A DNA stretch of 64,000 nucleotides from Cellulosimicrobium terreum. Its GTDB lineage: Bacteria; Actinomycetota; Actinomycetes; Actinomycetales; Cellulomonadaceae. Position numbers and translations under genes: made by a program. Shown piece after piece: positions 34,026 to 41,876 of this stretch; the stretch's first letter is position 1, and each line of letters begins with the position of its first letter. The notes under the pieces were generated by a model. That model had not been told where the DNA came from and searched no databases. It saw nothing but the letters and a program-made list of their open reading frames with translations. The stretch spans positions 411,026 to 475,025 of the forward strand of contig JACYFD010000002.1 in the NCBI GenBank assembly GCA_014803435.1. The letters run 5' to 3'.

Positions 34026-35426
34026 TCAGGCCTGGTCGAGCAGGAGGACCCGCACCTCGTCGCCGGCCTGGACCGTCGTGACGTCGGCGGGAACCACGAC
34101 GAGGGCGTCGGCGAGCGCGAGCGCCGAGAGCCGGTGCGACCCCGAGCCCTGACCCACCCCGGTCCCGGGCGCACGGGTCGCCGGGACGACGCGGACGTCG
34201 TCGGGCCGGACGTGGCGCACGAGGACGAGCTGCTCGCGGCCCGCGGGCGACGCCCAGCCCTCGCCCGCGACGCGCGGCACCGACGGGCGCCCCGGCCCGC
34301 GCACGCCCCGCAGCCGGTCGACGACGGGCCGGACGAACAGCTCGGACGACACGAACGCGCTCACCGGGTTGCCCGGCAGCGCGACCCACGGCACGCCCCG
34401 CCACCGCGCGAGGCCCTGGGGCTTGCCGGGCTGCATCGCGACCGCGACGAGACGCTCGTCGGACACCGCGCCGGCCCACGGGGTGCCGGTGCGGGTCGCC
34501 GGGTCGAGGAGCTCGCGCACGACGTCGAACGCCCCCGCGCTCACGCCCCCGGTGGTGACGACGACGTCGGGGGGCGCGATCGTGCCGTCGGGCCACGTGG
34601 TGGCGAGCGTCGCGTCGAGCGCGTCGGCGAGCGTCCGGGCCGTGTCCCCGACCCCGCCGTGCCGGACGACGTGGGCGCCCAGCGAGCGGACCGCCGCCGC
34701 GAGCAGCACCGAGTTCGAGTCCGGCAGCATGCCCGGCCCCGGGACCGTCCCCGCGGCGACGAGCTCGCTGCCCGTCGAGAGCACGGCCACGCGCGGCGCG
34801 CGGTGCACCGGGAGGGTCGCGTACCCGGCCGACGCGGCGACGGACACGTGCCGGGCGGTGAGCGTCGTCCCGGCGTCGAGCACGACGTCGCCCCGCCGGA
34901 GGTCCTCGCCGCGTCGGCGGACGTGCCTGCGGGCGGGCCCGCCGCGAGCGGGGCCGACCGGGAGCGTGACCGTGTGCGCGCCGGTGTCCGCCGACCCCGG
35001 GACGAAGCGCCCCGTCGAGGTCTCCTCGACGGGGACCACCGTGTCGGCGCCGTCGGGGACGATGGCGCCCGTCATGATGCGTGCGGCCTCACCGGGGCCG
35101 ACGTGCGGCACCTCGGCCGGTGCGGCGCCTGCCCGCACGTCGCCGACGACGTGCAGCGTGACCGGATCGACCGTCGTGCCTGCCGCCGCTGCGGGGAGGT
35201 CGGCGGCGCGGACGGCGTACCCGTCCATCGCGGACGCGTCGAACGCGGGCGAGTCGAGCAGGGACACCAGGTGGACGGCGAGGACCCGGCCCGCGGAGCC
35301 GTCCAGGGAACGTTCCTCCACGGGCAGCGGGTGCACGAGTCCCAGCACGTCGTCGAGGTGCTCGGCGATCGTCCGCCGAGGGCCTCGTCCGGCATCGGGG
35401 TGAGCGTGCCGCCCGCGTTCGGTCAT
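34026..35426 (-). CDS. moeA: Molybdopterin molybdotransferase
   Basis: This 466-residue enzyme inserts molybdate into adenylated molybdopterin. MoeA marks are FDASAMDGYAVRAADLP near residue 70, TGAIVPDGADTVVPVEE near 130, a Mog-like domain with VAVLSTGSELVAAGTVPGPG and MLPDSNS, VVTTGGVSAGAFDVV, and LPGNPVSAFVSSELFV. The C-terminal domain IV is present. It is longer than E. coli MoeA (411). The ATG at 35426 has TACCGT 6 nt upstream and no ribosome site, so is probably leaderless. Confidence 0.94.
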   Translation of the reverse strand: MTERGRHAHPDAGRGPRRTIAEHLDDVLGLVHPLPVEERSLDGSAGRVLAVHLVSLLDSPAFDASAMDGYAVRAADLPAAAAGTTVDPVTLHVVGDVRAGAAPAEVPHVGPGEAARIMTGAIVPDGADTVVPVEETSTGRFVPGSADTGAHTVTLPVGPARGGPARRHVRRRGEDLRRGDVVLDAGTTLTARHVSVAASAGYATLPVHRAPRVAVLSTGSELVAAGTVPGPGMLPDSNSVLLAAAVRSLGAHVVRHGGVGDTARTLADALDATLATTWPDGTIAPPDVVVTTGGVSAGAFDVVRELLDPATRTGTPWAGAVSDERLVAVAMQPGKPQGLARWRGVPWVALPGNPVSAFVSSELFVRPVVDRLRGVRGPGRPSVPRVAGEGWASPAGREQLVLVRHVRPDDVRVVPATRAPGTGVGQGSGSHRLSALALADALVVVPADVTTVQAGDEVRVLLLDQA

Positions 35427-35432
35427 GGCGGA

Positions 35433-35438
35433 ACGGTA
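35433..35438 (-). promoter_or_regulatory. -10 box upstream of moeA (TACCGT)
   Basis: On the minus strand TACCGT ends 6 nt before the moeA ATG without a ribosome site, giving a probable leaderless start. Confidence 0.5.
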
Positions 35439-35471
35439 CCGAAGCAGGGTGCCGTCCCGCCCCGGGTGAGA

Positions 35472-35477
35472 TAGGTT
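35472..35477 (+). promoter_or_regulatory. Candidate -10 of the PAS-ANTAR gene (TAGGTT)
   Basis: TAGGTT lies 52 nt before the ATG at 35530. The predicted leader would be about 45 nt and carries GGAGGT at 35521-35526, so unlike many neighbours this gene is not leaderless. Confidence 0.4.
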
Positions 35478-35529
35478 GAGGGGTCGGAGTCAGGAAGCGG
35501 CCCGCCCACCCCATGTTCTGGGAGGTCCC

Positions 35530-36285
35530 ATGCCCTCGAGCTCCACCAGCCCCCTGCCTGACCGCACCGTCAGCGGTGCGCCCGTGCGTCCCGCGATGCT
35601 CGCCGAGGCCCTCGCGGTCGGCACGCACCTCGTGGTCGGCCAGTACCGCGTCGAGCTCGGCACGGGAACGTGGTGGTGGTCGGACGAGGTGTACGCGATG
35701 CACGGCTGGGCGCCGGGGGACGTCGAGCCCGGGCTGGACGCGATGCGCTCGCGCAAGCACCCGGACGACAGGTCGCGGGTCGTCAAGGCGGCCACCGACG
35801 CCTTGCGCTCCGGCCGCCCGTTCTCGTCCTCGCACCGCATCGTCGACGGCCACGGGCGCACCCGCTCGGTCGTCGTGACCGGGCAGGGGCGCAAGGACGC
35901 CCGCGGTCGCGTCGTCGAGATCGCCGGCTACGTCGTCGACATCACACCGGTCCAGCGCGAGGTGCTCGACCGTGAGGCGAACCGTGCGGTGTCGCGGGCG
36001 TTCGTGAGCGCGGCCGCCGTCGAGCAGGCCAAGGGCGTGCTCATGGCCGTGCACGGGGTCGGGGACGTCGCCGCCGCGCAGCTGCTGACGGACGGCGCCG
36101 CGAAGGCGGGCGTCCCCCTGCAGGAGACCGCGGCCCAGGTGATGGCTGCCCTCGCCCGAGCCGGCGGCGTCGGGCCGACGGCGGAGGCGACCATCGAGGG
36201 AGCCTTCGCTGCCGTGAAGCCGTCGGCGCGCCCGCGCGCCCACGACGCGCAGCTCGCCCGGCGCCGAGAGCCCGCCCGGTCCTGA
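35530..36285 (+). CDS. PAS-ANTAR domain regulator
   Basis: This 251-residue protein has a PAS domain at ~35-145 (TGTWWWSDEVYAMHGWAPGD, then RKHPDDRSRVVKAATDALRS and AGYVVDITPVQRE) and a C-terminal ANTAR domain at ~160-220 (SAAAVEQAKGVLMAVHGVGD). ANTAR domains bind paired RNA stem-loops and prevent transcription termination, as in AmiR and NasR. The PAS part may sense a ligand or redox state. The ATG at 35530 follows GGAGGT. It resembles the protein at 37195-37923 in order and sequence, so the two are probably duplicates flanking a GAF-ANTAR gene. Confidence 0.85.
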   Translation: MPSSSTSPLPDRTVSGAPVRPAMLAEALAVGTHLVVGQYRVELGTGTWWWSDEVYAMHGWAPGDVEPGLDAMRSRKHPDDRSRVVKAATDALRSGRPFSSSHRIVDGHGRTRSVVVTGQGRKDARGRVVEIAGYVVDITPVQREVLDREANRAVSRAFVSAAAVEQAKGVLMAVHGVGDVAAAQLLTDGAAKAGVPLQETAAQVMAALARAGGVGPTAEATIEGAFAAVKPSARPRAHDAQLARRREPARS

Positions 36286-36348
36286 GGCGCGACACCGCCG
36301 GGTCCGTGGGTGCGTACCCTGGGAGGAGCATCAGAGGAGGGGTTGTCC

Positions 36349-37158
36349 ATGACCCAAGACGTGCAATCCGCGATCCCCGCCGGCCCCGAGGCGACGAGCC
36401 CGCCGCGCATCCCTGCGCCGTCGGTGGCGCCGCCCGGGATCGCCGGCGGTGCGGTCGCGGAGCCGGGCATCGTCGACCTGGCCGACCTCGTAGCCGACGC
36501 CGCGCGCACCCTCGCGGACGAGCCGACGCTGCAGCAGACGCTCGACCGCGTGGTCGAGCTGGCGGTGACGATGGTCGACGGGTGCGAGTCCGCCGGGATC
36601 TCCCTCGTGACCAAGGGGCAGATCGAGAGCCCCGCGGTGTCGGACGCGCTCGTCGCCCGGGGGGACGCGCTGCAGTACGAGCTCGGCGAGGGTCCGTGCC
36701 TCGACGCGGTGCACGACCACGCGCTCGTGGAGTCGCCCGACGTCAGCTCGGACAGCCGGTGGCAGCGCTGGGGCCCGCAGGTGAGCGGCGAGCTCGGTGT
36801 GCGGTCCATGCTGTGCGTCCAGCTGTACACGTCCCAGACCGCGCACGGCGCGCTGAACCTCTACTCGTCGGTCCCGGACCGGTTCGACCACGACGACCAG
36901 CAGCTCGCGACGACGTTCGCTGCGGTCGCGGCCGCGGCGATCTCGGCGGCGCGGATCGAGGACCAGCTGCAGTCCGCGGTCCAGACGCGCACGCTCATCG
37001 GTCAGGCGCAGGGCATCGTCATGGAGCGGTACTCGTTGACGCCCGCTCGCGCGTTCGCCGTCCTCAGCCGGGTGTCGCAAGGTGCCAACGTGAAGCTGGT
37101 CGAGATCGCCCGGGAGGTCGTGGAGACCCGACGCATCCCCGGGGTGCAGGCGGAGTGA
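36349..37158 (+). CDS. GAF-ANTAR domain regulator
   Basis: This 269-residue protein has a Pro-rich N-terminus, a GAF domain at ~40-200 (LQQTLDRVVELAVTMVDGCE, QYELGEGPCLDAVHDHALVE, SMLCVQLYTSQTAHGALNLY) and a C-terminal ANTAR domain (TLIGQAQGIVMERYSLTPAR). The GAF motif GEGPCLDA, with a cysteine, is usual in this actinobacterial group. It is likely an RNA-binding antiterminator. GAGGAGG at 36334-36340 sets the ATG at 36349. A candidate -10 TACCCT is at 36315-36320. Confidence 0.88.
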   Translation: MTQDVQSAIPAGPEATSPPRIPAPSVAPPGIAGGAVAEPGIVDLADLVADAARTLADEPTLQQTLDRVVELAVTMVDGCESAGISLVTKGQIESPAVSDALVARGDALQYELGEGPCLDAVHDHALVESPDVSSDSRWQRWGPQVSGELGVRSMLCVQLYTSQTAHGALNLYSSVPDRFDHDDQQLATTFAAVAAAAISAARIEDQLQSAVQTRTLIGQAQGIVMERYSLTPARAFAVLSRVSQGANVKLVEIAREVVETRRIPGVQAE

Positions 37159-37198
37159 ACGAACGCCCGCGGCGACGCCGTCGCGGGCGGACGTTCAC
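37155..37198. terminator. Bidirectional hairpin between convergent ANTAR genes
   Basis: GTGAACG (37155-37161) and CGCCCGCG (37164-37171) pair with CGCGGGCG (37182-37189) and CGTTCAC (37192-37198). The two stems are separated by a 2-nt internal loop. It overlaps the stop codons of both convergent genes. Confidence 0.7.
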
Positions 37199-37923
37199 GG
37201 TGCCGCGTCCTCCTCGGACGCCGCGACCGTGAGCGCGTCGACGCGCGCGCGAGCCGCCTCGATGACGTCACCGACGGTGCCGAGCCCGCCGAGCAGCCGG
37301 CGCGCGAGCTCGCGGACCGGGACGTTGGAGTGGTTGGACCGCACGCGCAACAGCTCGAAGGCCTCGTCGGCGTCCACGCCGAACGCGATCATGAGGACAC
37401 CCTTGGCCTGCTCGATGGTCGACCGGGATGCGTCCGCCGCCCGGATCGACCGGTTGGCGGCCTCGCGCGCGCTCGCCTCGGACGGCTCCGTGACGTCGGT
37501 GAAGTAGCCGACGACCTGGACGACGTCGCCGGTGCGGGGGTCGACCTGCGCCTCGCCGGTCACCGCGAGCGTGCGGGCACGTCCCGCAGCGTCCACGATC
37601 CGGTGCATGGAGGCGAACGGTTCTCCGGCGCGCACGCTGTGCAGCACGGTGCGGACGGCGCGCTGCCGGTCCTCCGGGTGCTTGTGCGAGAGCACGAGCC
37701 CGGTCGTGGGCACGATCTCGCCCGGCTCGAAACCGTGCATGCGGAACACCTCGTCGGACCACCACCAGCGGTCGTGGGCGACGTCGTACCGGAACCGGCC
37801 GGCCGGCAGCGACGTGCGGGTGACGAGCGCGTCCAGCGCGGTGCTCAGACGGGCCGGGGACCCGGGGTCCAGGCCTGGCGCGCGCTCGGGATCGCCGGGC
37901 ACGGGGGAGGAGAGGGCGTCCAT
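37195..37923 (-). CDS. PAS-ANTAR domain regulator (paralogue)
   Basis: This 242-residue protein has a PAS domain at ~40-150 (RFRYDVAHDRWWWSDEVFRM, HKHPEDRQRAVRTVLHSVRA, VVGYFTDVTEPS) and an ANTAR domain at ~165-225 (SRSTIEQAKGVLMIAFGVDA). It resembles the protein at 35530-36285 throughout; both share WWWSDEV, HPxDR and the RIVD segment. It is convergent with the GAF-ANTAR gene. A TAGTGT box on its strand near 37988-37983 may be its -10. Three ANTAR proteins beside nitrate reduction genes suggest RNA-level control, by analogy with NasR. Confidence 0.85.
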   Translation of the reverse strand: MDALSSPVPGDPERAPGLDPGSPARLSTALDALVTRTSLPAGRFRYDVAHDRWWWSDEVFRMHGFEPGEIVPTTGLVLSHKHPEDRQRAVRTVLHSVRAGEPFASMHRIVDAAGRARTLAVTGEAQVDPRTGDVVQVVGYFTDVTEPSEASAREAANRSIRAADASRSTIEQAKGVLMIAFGVDADEAFELLRVRSNHSNVPVRELARRLLGGLGTVGDVIEAARARVDALTVAASEEDAAP

Positions 37924-38061
37924 GGGTGGGGTGTCCTCGAAGGATGAACAGGACGGAGCCGATTCCTGACCCCACGAGGTGGAACACTAGCCCAGCCGAC
38001 CCACAGCCGGCACCAGTCCGTCGCCCGTACCGTCGCGCCCGCCCTGGACCAGGAGGTACCC

Positions 38062-38565
38062 ATGCCCGACCAGCCTGACTGGGCCGACCAGCCCGACCCT
38101 GTACCGGCCGGCACCCGCAACGAGACCGCGGACGAGCGCTCGGACCGGAACTGGGTCGAGCTCCTGCAGGAGCTGCGCGTCATGCAGATGGGTGTGCAGA
38201 TCCTCACCGGGTTCCTGCTGACGCTGCCGTTCCAGTCCCGCTTCTCCGAGCTCGACACGTTCCAGACCATCACCTACCTCGCTCTCGTGGCCCTCGCGGT
38301 CCTGTCGACGGGGCTGTTCATCACCCCGGTGAGCCTGCACCGGGCCCTGTTCCGACGGCACCTCAAGACGTCGCTCGTCACGATCAGCGACCGGTTCGCA
38401 CGGATCGGCGTCCTCGTGCTCGCGTTCGTGGTGGCGGGTACCGTCCTGCTGGTGGTCGACGTCGTCGTCGGGCGCGGTGCCGCGGTCACGAGCGCGGCCA
38501 TCACGCTCGTCGCTCTCCTCGGGCTCTGGTTCGTCCTGCCGCGCGTGGTCCTGCGTCGGGGCTGA
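38062..38565 (+). CDS. DUF6328 family membrane protein
   Basis: This 167-residue protein has a charged N-terminus and four hydrophobic segments. The block WVELLQELRVMQMGVQILTG leads into a first helix FLLTLPFQSRF, and ITPVSLHRALFRR follows the second; I recognise this pattern as DUF6328. Function unknown. AGGAGGT (38051-38057) lies 4 nt before the ATG. It converges on narK, ending 25 nt from that stop. Confidence 0.8.
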   Translation: MPDQPDWADQPDPVPAGTRNETADERSDRNWVELLQELRVMQMGVQILTGFLLTLPFQSRFSELDTFQTITYLALVALAVLSTGLFITPVSLHRALFRRHLKTSLVTISDRFARIGVLVLAFVVAGTVLLVVDVVVGRGAAVTSAAITLVALLGLWFVLPRVVLRRG

Positions 38566-38590
38566 GCTCTCGCCGGCAGCGTCGGGGTCG

Positions 38591-39814
38591 CTAGGAACGG
38601 GCGCGGACGCCGCGGCGGACCGGGCCCAGCGTGAACAGGAGCGTCGCGAGGCCGGTGAGCGAGAGCAGCGCGAAGCCGAGCCCGTACGAGCCGTTCGCCT
38701 GGTAGACGGCACCCATGAGCAGCGGCGGGATGAACCCGCCGAGACCGCCGGCGGCGCCCACCAGGCCCGTGACGGCACCGACCTTGTCCGGCGGCGCAGC
38801 CTGGGAGACGAGCGCGAACGTGGCTCCTGACGACGCGCCGAGGGCTGCGGCCAGGCCGAGGAAGGCGATCGTCCCCACCGGGACGAGGGACGGCTGGAAC
38901 GCGACGACCGCGGCGAACGCCGTCACGACGGCGAAGCACACGATCGACACCGGGATGGCGCCGATCCGGTCGGACAGGGTGCCGCCGATGGGGCGGCAGA
39001 TGACGGCCAGCACGACGAAGCCCGCGGTCCGGGTCGCGGCGTCGGAGGCGGACAGGTCGTAGGCGTTCGCGAGGAACGTCGGCAGGTACACGCTGAACGC
39101 GACGAACCCGCCGAACCCGACCGCGTACAGCCACGAGAGCTGGAGGGTGACGGGCAGGCGGAACGTCGACCACGTGCGTGCCCAGAACCCGCCCGCCGCG
39201 CCCTGCCCGGAGGCCTTCGCGTCACGCATCAGGAGCCACGAGACGACGGCGAAGACGGCGAGCAGCGCGGACACGAGGAGGAACGGCGCGCCGTCGCCCC
39301 ACGCGTCGCGGATCTGCACGGTGGTGAACGCGGAGATCGCCGTCCCGCCCATGCCCATGCCGAAGATGCCGATCGCCGTCCCGCGCCGCGCGGGCGGGTA
39401 CCAGGCGTTGACGAACGGCACGCCGATCGCGAAGGTCGTGCCACCGAGGCCGAGGAAGAACCCGCCGACGAGGAGTGCCGCGAACGAGTCCGCGACGAAC
39501 CCGACGAAGAGCACGGGCAGGATGGTCAGGAGGCTCACGAGCGGGAACATCGTGCGGCCGCCGAACCGGTCCGTGAGCGCCCCGACGGGGATCCGTCCCA
39601 GCGACCCCACGATGACCGGGACGGCGACGAGCACCGAGACCTGCACGTCCGTGAGGTCGTACTGCTGGCCGTACGCGGCGCCGAGCGGGCTGATGAGCGC
39701 CCACGCCCAGAAGTTCACCGCGAACCCGAAGGTCGCGAGGGCGAGCATGAGGGTCGGTGAGCCCGACCTCGTCGTCGTCGCCCCCGCACGCCCTGGTTCG
39801 TCGTGCTGCGCCAT
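38591..39814 (-). CDS. narK: Nitrate/nitrite transporter (NarK, MFS)
   Basis: This 407-residue major-facilitator protein has 12 hydrophobic segments. The nitrate signature blocks are visible: GFFLGLGGTTFAIGVPFVNA then WYPPARRGTAIGIFGMGMGG in the first half, and VTGLVGAAGGLGGFIPPLLM in the second. It would import nitrate and/or export nitrite for NarGHI. The ATG at 39814 (MAQHDEPG) is chosen over an upstream in-frame start because GAGGAG lies 5 nt before it. The stop is TAG. It shares the region with the Nar and cofactor genes but is not in their operons. Confidence 0.92.
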   Translation of the reverse strand: MAQHDEPGRAGATTTRSGSPTLMLALATFGFAVNFWAWALISPLGAAYGQQYDLTDVQVSVLVAVPVIVGSLGRIPVGALTDRFGGRTMFPLVSLLTILPVLFVGFVADSFAALLVGGFFLGLGGTTFAIGVPFVNAWYPPARRGTAIGIFGMGMGGTAISAFTTVQIRDAWGDGAPFLLVSALLAVFAVVSWLLMRDAKASGQGAAGGFWARTWSTFRLPVTLQLSWLYAVGFGGFVAFSVYLPTFLANAYDLSASDAATRTAGFVVLAVICRPIGGTLSDRIGAIPVSIVCFAVVTAFAAVVAFQPSLVPVGTIAFLGLAAALGASSGATFALVSQAAPPDKVGAVTGLVGAAGGLGGFIPPLLMGAVYQANGSYGLGFALLSLTGLATLLFTLGPVRRGVRARS

Positions 39815-39833
39815 GTCCGCTCCTCGGTGCGAG

Positions 39834-39882
39834 GTGCCCCCGTCGGGCACGTGAGGTGGTCGGTCGAGCCCTCACCACGGTA
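39834..39882 (-). promoter_or_regulatory. narK promoter and leader with adjacent stem-loops
   Basis: On the minus strand a TACCGT box (39882-39877) precedes the ATG by 62 nt. Two adjacent stem-loops can be drawn: GTGAGG/CCTCAC (39875-39851, 13-nt loop) and GTGCCC/GGGCAC (39850-39834, 5-nt loop). The first overlaps the predicted start point, so only the second is surely in the RNA. The loops are not the six-base loops of ANTAR targets. Confidence 0.35.
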
Positions 39883-39948
39883 GCGACGAGGGCGCGGGAC
39901 CGCGCCCCGAGACGCGGTGCGTGCCGCCCGGCGCGGCTGGACGACCCG

Positions 39949-39954
39949 TAGGAT
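39949..39954 (+). promoter_or_regulatory. -10 box of a probably leaderless transcript (TAGGAT)
   Basis: TAGGAT ends 7 nt before the GTG at 39962 and drives the three-gene membrane-protein operon. Confidence 0.45.
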
Positions 39955-39961
39955 GCCGCGC

Positions 39962-40672
39962 GTGAGCCCTCGTCCCGTACCCGCCGCGCGTGCCGCGCGG
40001 GTGCGGGTGCCCGTGGGCGTGCGGCGGGCACTCCTGGGTGTCGCGGTCGGCGTCGTCGGGCTCGTCGTGGGCACGGCGCTCGCCGGCGGGCTCGACCGGC
40101 ACGAGGCCGCGACCGGTGCCCCGACGACCGCCGCGGCGGGCCAGGGTGTCGCGACGGGCGCCTTCGAGCTCACGGTGACGTCGTGGGGGATCGACCGCGT
40201 CCTCGAGCCGGACCGCCTCACGGATCTCGGGGCGGACGCCTGGCTCGTCGTCGACGTGGACGTGCTCGACACGGACCGCGTGACGCGGACCCTGGACGCC
40301 ACCGCGGTGACCCTCCCCGACCCGCTGCCAGGTGGGCTCGAGCTCGTCGGCGACCCGCCGCCGACGCGACCCGAGACGACGCTCCTCGTCCGGGACGGCA
40401 GCGCCTACCCGATGTTCCAGCCGGGTCTGCCCGAGCAGGTCCTCGTCATGTGGCCCGTGCGCGGCGAGCTCGACGGCCGGCCGGACCTCGACCTCACGCT
40501 GCCGACGTTCGTCTACCGCGACATGTTCGTCGGTGGCGGCCGACGGTGGGCCGAGACCGGGGAGAGCGTCCTCGTCCCCGCTCCCTACGGACCGGTCCCC
40601 GAGGTCGAGGACCCCTCCGCGGATGCCGACGAGCTCTGGGACGACACGCTCGACGAGGAGGCCGGCACATGA
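39962..40672 (+). CDS. Membrane-anchored protein of unknown function (operon gene 1)
   Basis: This 236-residue protein has a basic N-terminus, one membrane helix (~22-45: RALLGVAVGVVGLVVGTALA) and an extracytoplasmic part. That part contains AWLVVDVDVLDTDRVTRTLD and ends in an acidic tail (EVEDPSADADELWDD). I do not recognise a named family, although the Ig-like beta pattern and the GAFELTVTS start recall DUF4352-type domains. Its stop overlaps gene 2 by 4 nt. All three operon genes have the same single-helix-plus-ectodomain plan. Confidence 0.7.
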   Translation: MSPRPVPAARAARVRVPVGVRRALLGVAVGVVGLVVGTALAGGLDRHEAATGAPTTAAAGQGVATGAFELTVTSWGIDRVLEPDRLTDLGADAWLVVDVDVLDTDRVTRTLDATAVTLPDPLPGGLELVGDPPPTRPETTLLVRDGSAYPMFQPGLPEQVLVMWPVRGELDGRPDLDLTLPTFVYRDMFVGGGRRWAETGESVLVPAPYGPVPEVEDPSADADELWDDTLDEEAGT

Positions 40673-41319
40673 CCGCCGAGACCGCCGGGCCCGCCGAGAC
40701 CGCCGAGACCGCCGAGACCTCACGACCCGCGGCCGGTCGCGGGCGCGTCACCGCCGTCACGGTGGTGCTCCTCGTCGTCGCGGTCGCCGTGGGTGCCGCG
40801 GTCGCACGCGTGGACACGTGGTGGCCGACGCTCACGGCGACCGTCTCCCAGGGTGCGCAGGGAGAGGTCGTCACGGCGGGACCCGTGCGTGTGCGGGTGG
40901 ACGGGACCCGCACCGGTACGGTCCTCGCCGGGTCGTACGACGAGCTCACGACGGGAGGCGTCTGGGTGGGTGTGGACATGGCGGTCTCCGGGGTGCACGA
41001 CGACGCCGGGCCGGCCGTGCTGCAGCTGCGCGACGCGACCGGGAGGGACTTCACGGCATCGACCCGGGCGGAGAACTACCTCGTCGCCACCGCGCGAGCG
41101 CCGGACGTGCCGGAGCAGGGGACCGCCGTGTTCGAGGTGCCCCTCGAGGTGCTCGACGGGGACCTCGTCCTGCGCGTGCTCACGGAGACCGCGGATGCCG
41201 ACGACGACCGGCCGCAGGCGATCGCCGAGATCGCGCTCGGCCGGGTCGAGGCGCCGGAGGCCGATGCGCTGCTCGAGCCCGTCGAGATCGGGCTCGTCCC
41301 CGGGGGGTGGGGCGGGTGA
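40669..41319 (+). CDS. Membrane-anchored protein of unknown function (operon gene 2, DUF4352-like)
   Basis: This 216-residue protein begins with an Ala/Glu/Thr repeat (TAGPAETAETAETS), then one membrane helix (~27-47) and an ectodomain. The segment GGVWVGVDMAVSGVHDDAGP followed by VLQLRDATGRDFTAS and GTAVFEVPLEVLDGDLVLRV resembles the DUF4352/telokin-like beta sandwich. Function unknown. It overlaps gene 1 (ATGA) and gene 3 (GTGA), so the three are translationally coupled. Confidence 0.7.
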   Translation: MTAETAGPAETAETAETSRPAAGRGRVTAVTVVLLVVAVAVGAAVARVDTWWPTLTATVSQGAQGEVVTAGPVRVRVDGTRTGTVLAGSYDELTTGGVWVGVDMAVSGVHDDAGPAVLQLRDATGRDFTASTRAENYLVATARAPDVPEQGTAVFEVPLEVLDGDLVLRVLTETADADDDRPQAIAEIALGRVEAPEADALLEPVEIGLVPGGWGG

Positions 41320-41876
41320 GCGCCGGCTGGTGGCGGACCAACCGCTGGTGGCTGCCGGCGCTCGTCGTCGCGCTGGCGGTGCTCGGCGTCGTGACGTGGC
41401 GCTCGGACGCCGTGCAGGGCTGGTGGACGTCGCAGCCGCACCGAGCCCAGGTGGCCGACGCCGAGGGCTGGGCCCAGGTGGACGACGTGCGGTTCCGGCT
41501 CGCCGGCCTCGAGGAGGTCGACTGGCTCGACGACGGGTTCGACGGCCGGGTCGAGGCACCCGAGGGCTACACGCTCTGGGCCGCCGACCTCTCGGCGCGT
41601 TCCGACGCACCGGCACCCGCCGGGGCGGAGGTCGAGCCGACCTACTCGTGCACGAGCGAGCTGCGGGACACCGCGGGGCGTGTGTACGACGAGGGCGCGT
41701 CGGCCCTGCCGGGCATGCCGTACCCGGACGCGCTCGTGTGCGTCGGCCCCGTGTCCCAGCGGCTCACGCGGTACTTCCTCACGCCGGACGACGCGGTCCC
41801 CGCCGAGGTGCGCGTCGTCGAGACGTCGCTGCTGCCGGCCTACTGGTCGCTACCGGTCGCAGCCCCGACGGACTGA
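41316..41876 (+). CDS. Membrane-anchored protein of unknown function (operon gene 3)
   Basis: This 186-residue protein has a Trp-rich start (SAGWWRTNRWWLPALVVALA) leading into one membrane helix, then an ectodomain with GYTLWAADLSARSD, the equivalent of the VWVGVD and AWLVVD strands in the other two proteins. Two cysteines (in YSCTSEL and ALVCVGP) could form a disulfide outside the cell. The GTG at 41316 overlaps gene 2. Its last 37 nt overlap, tail to tail, the polytopic membrane gene on the other strand. Confidence 0.68.
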   Translation: MSAGWWRTNRWWLPALVVALAVLGVVTWRSDAVQGWWTSQPHRAQVADAEGWAQVDDVRFRLAGLEEVDWLDDGFDGRVEAPEGYTLWAADLSARSDAPAPAGAEVEPTYSCTSELRDTAGRVYDEGASALPGMPYPDALVCVGPVSQRLTRYFLTPDDAVPAEVRVVETSLLPAYWSLPVAAPTD

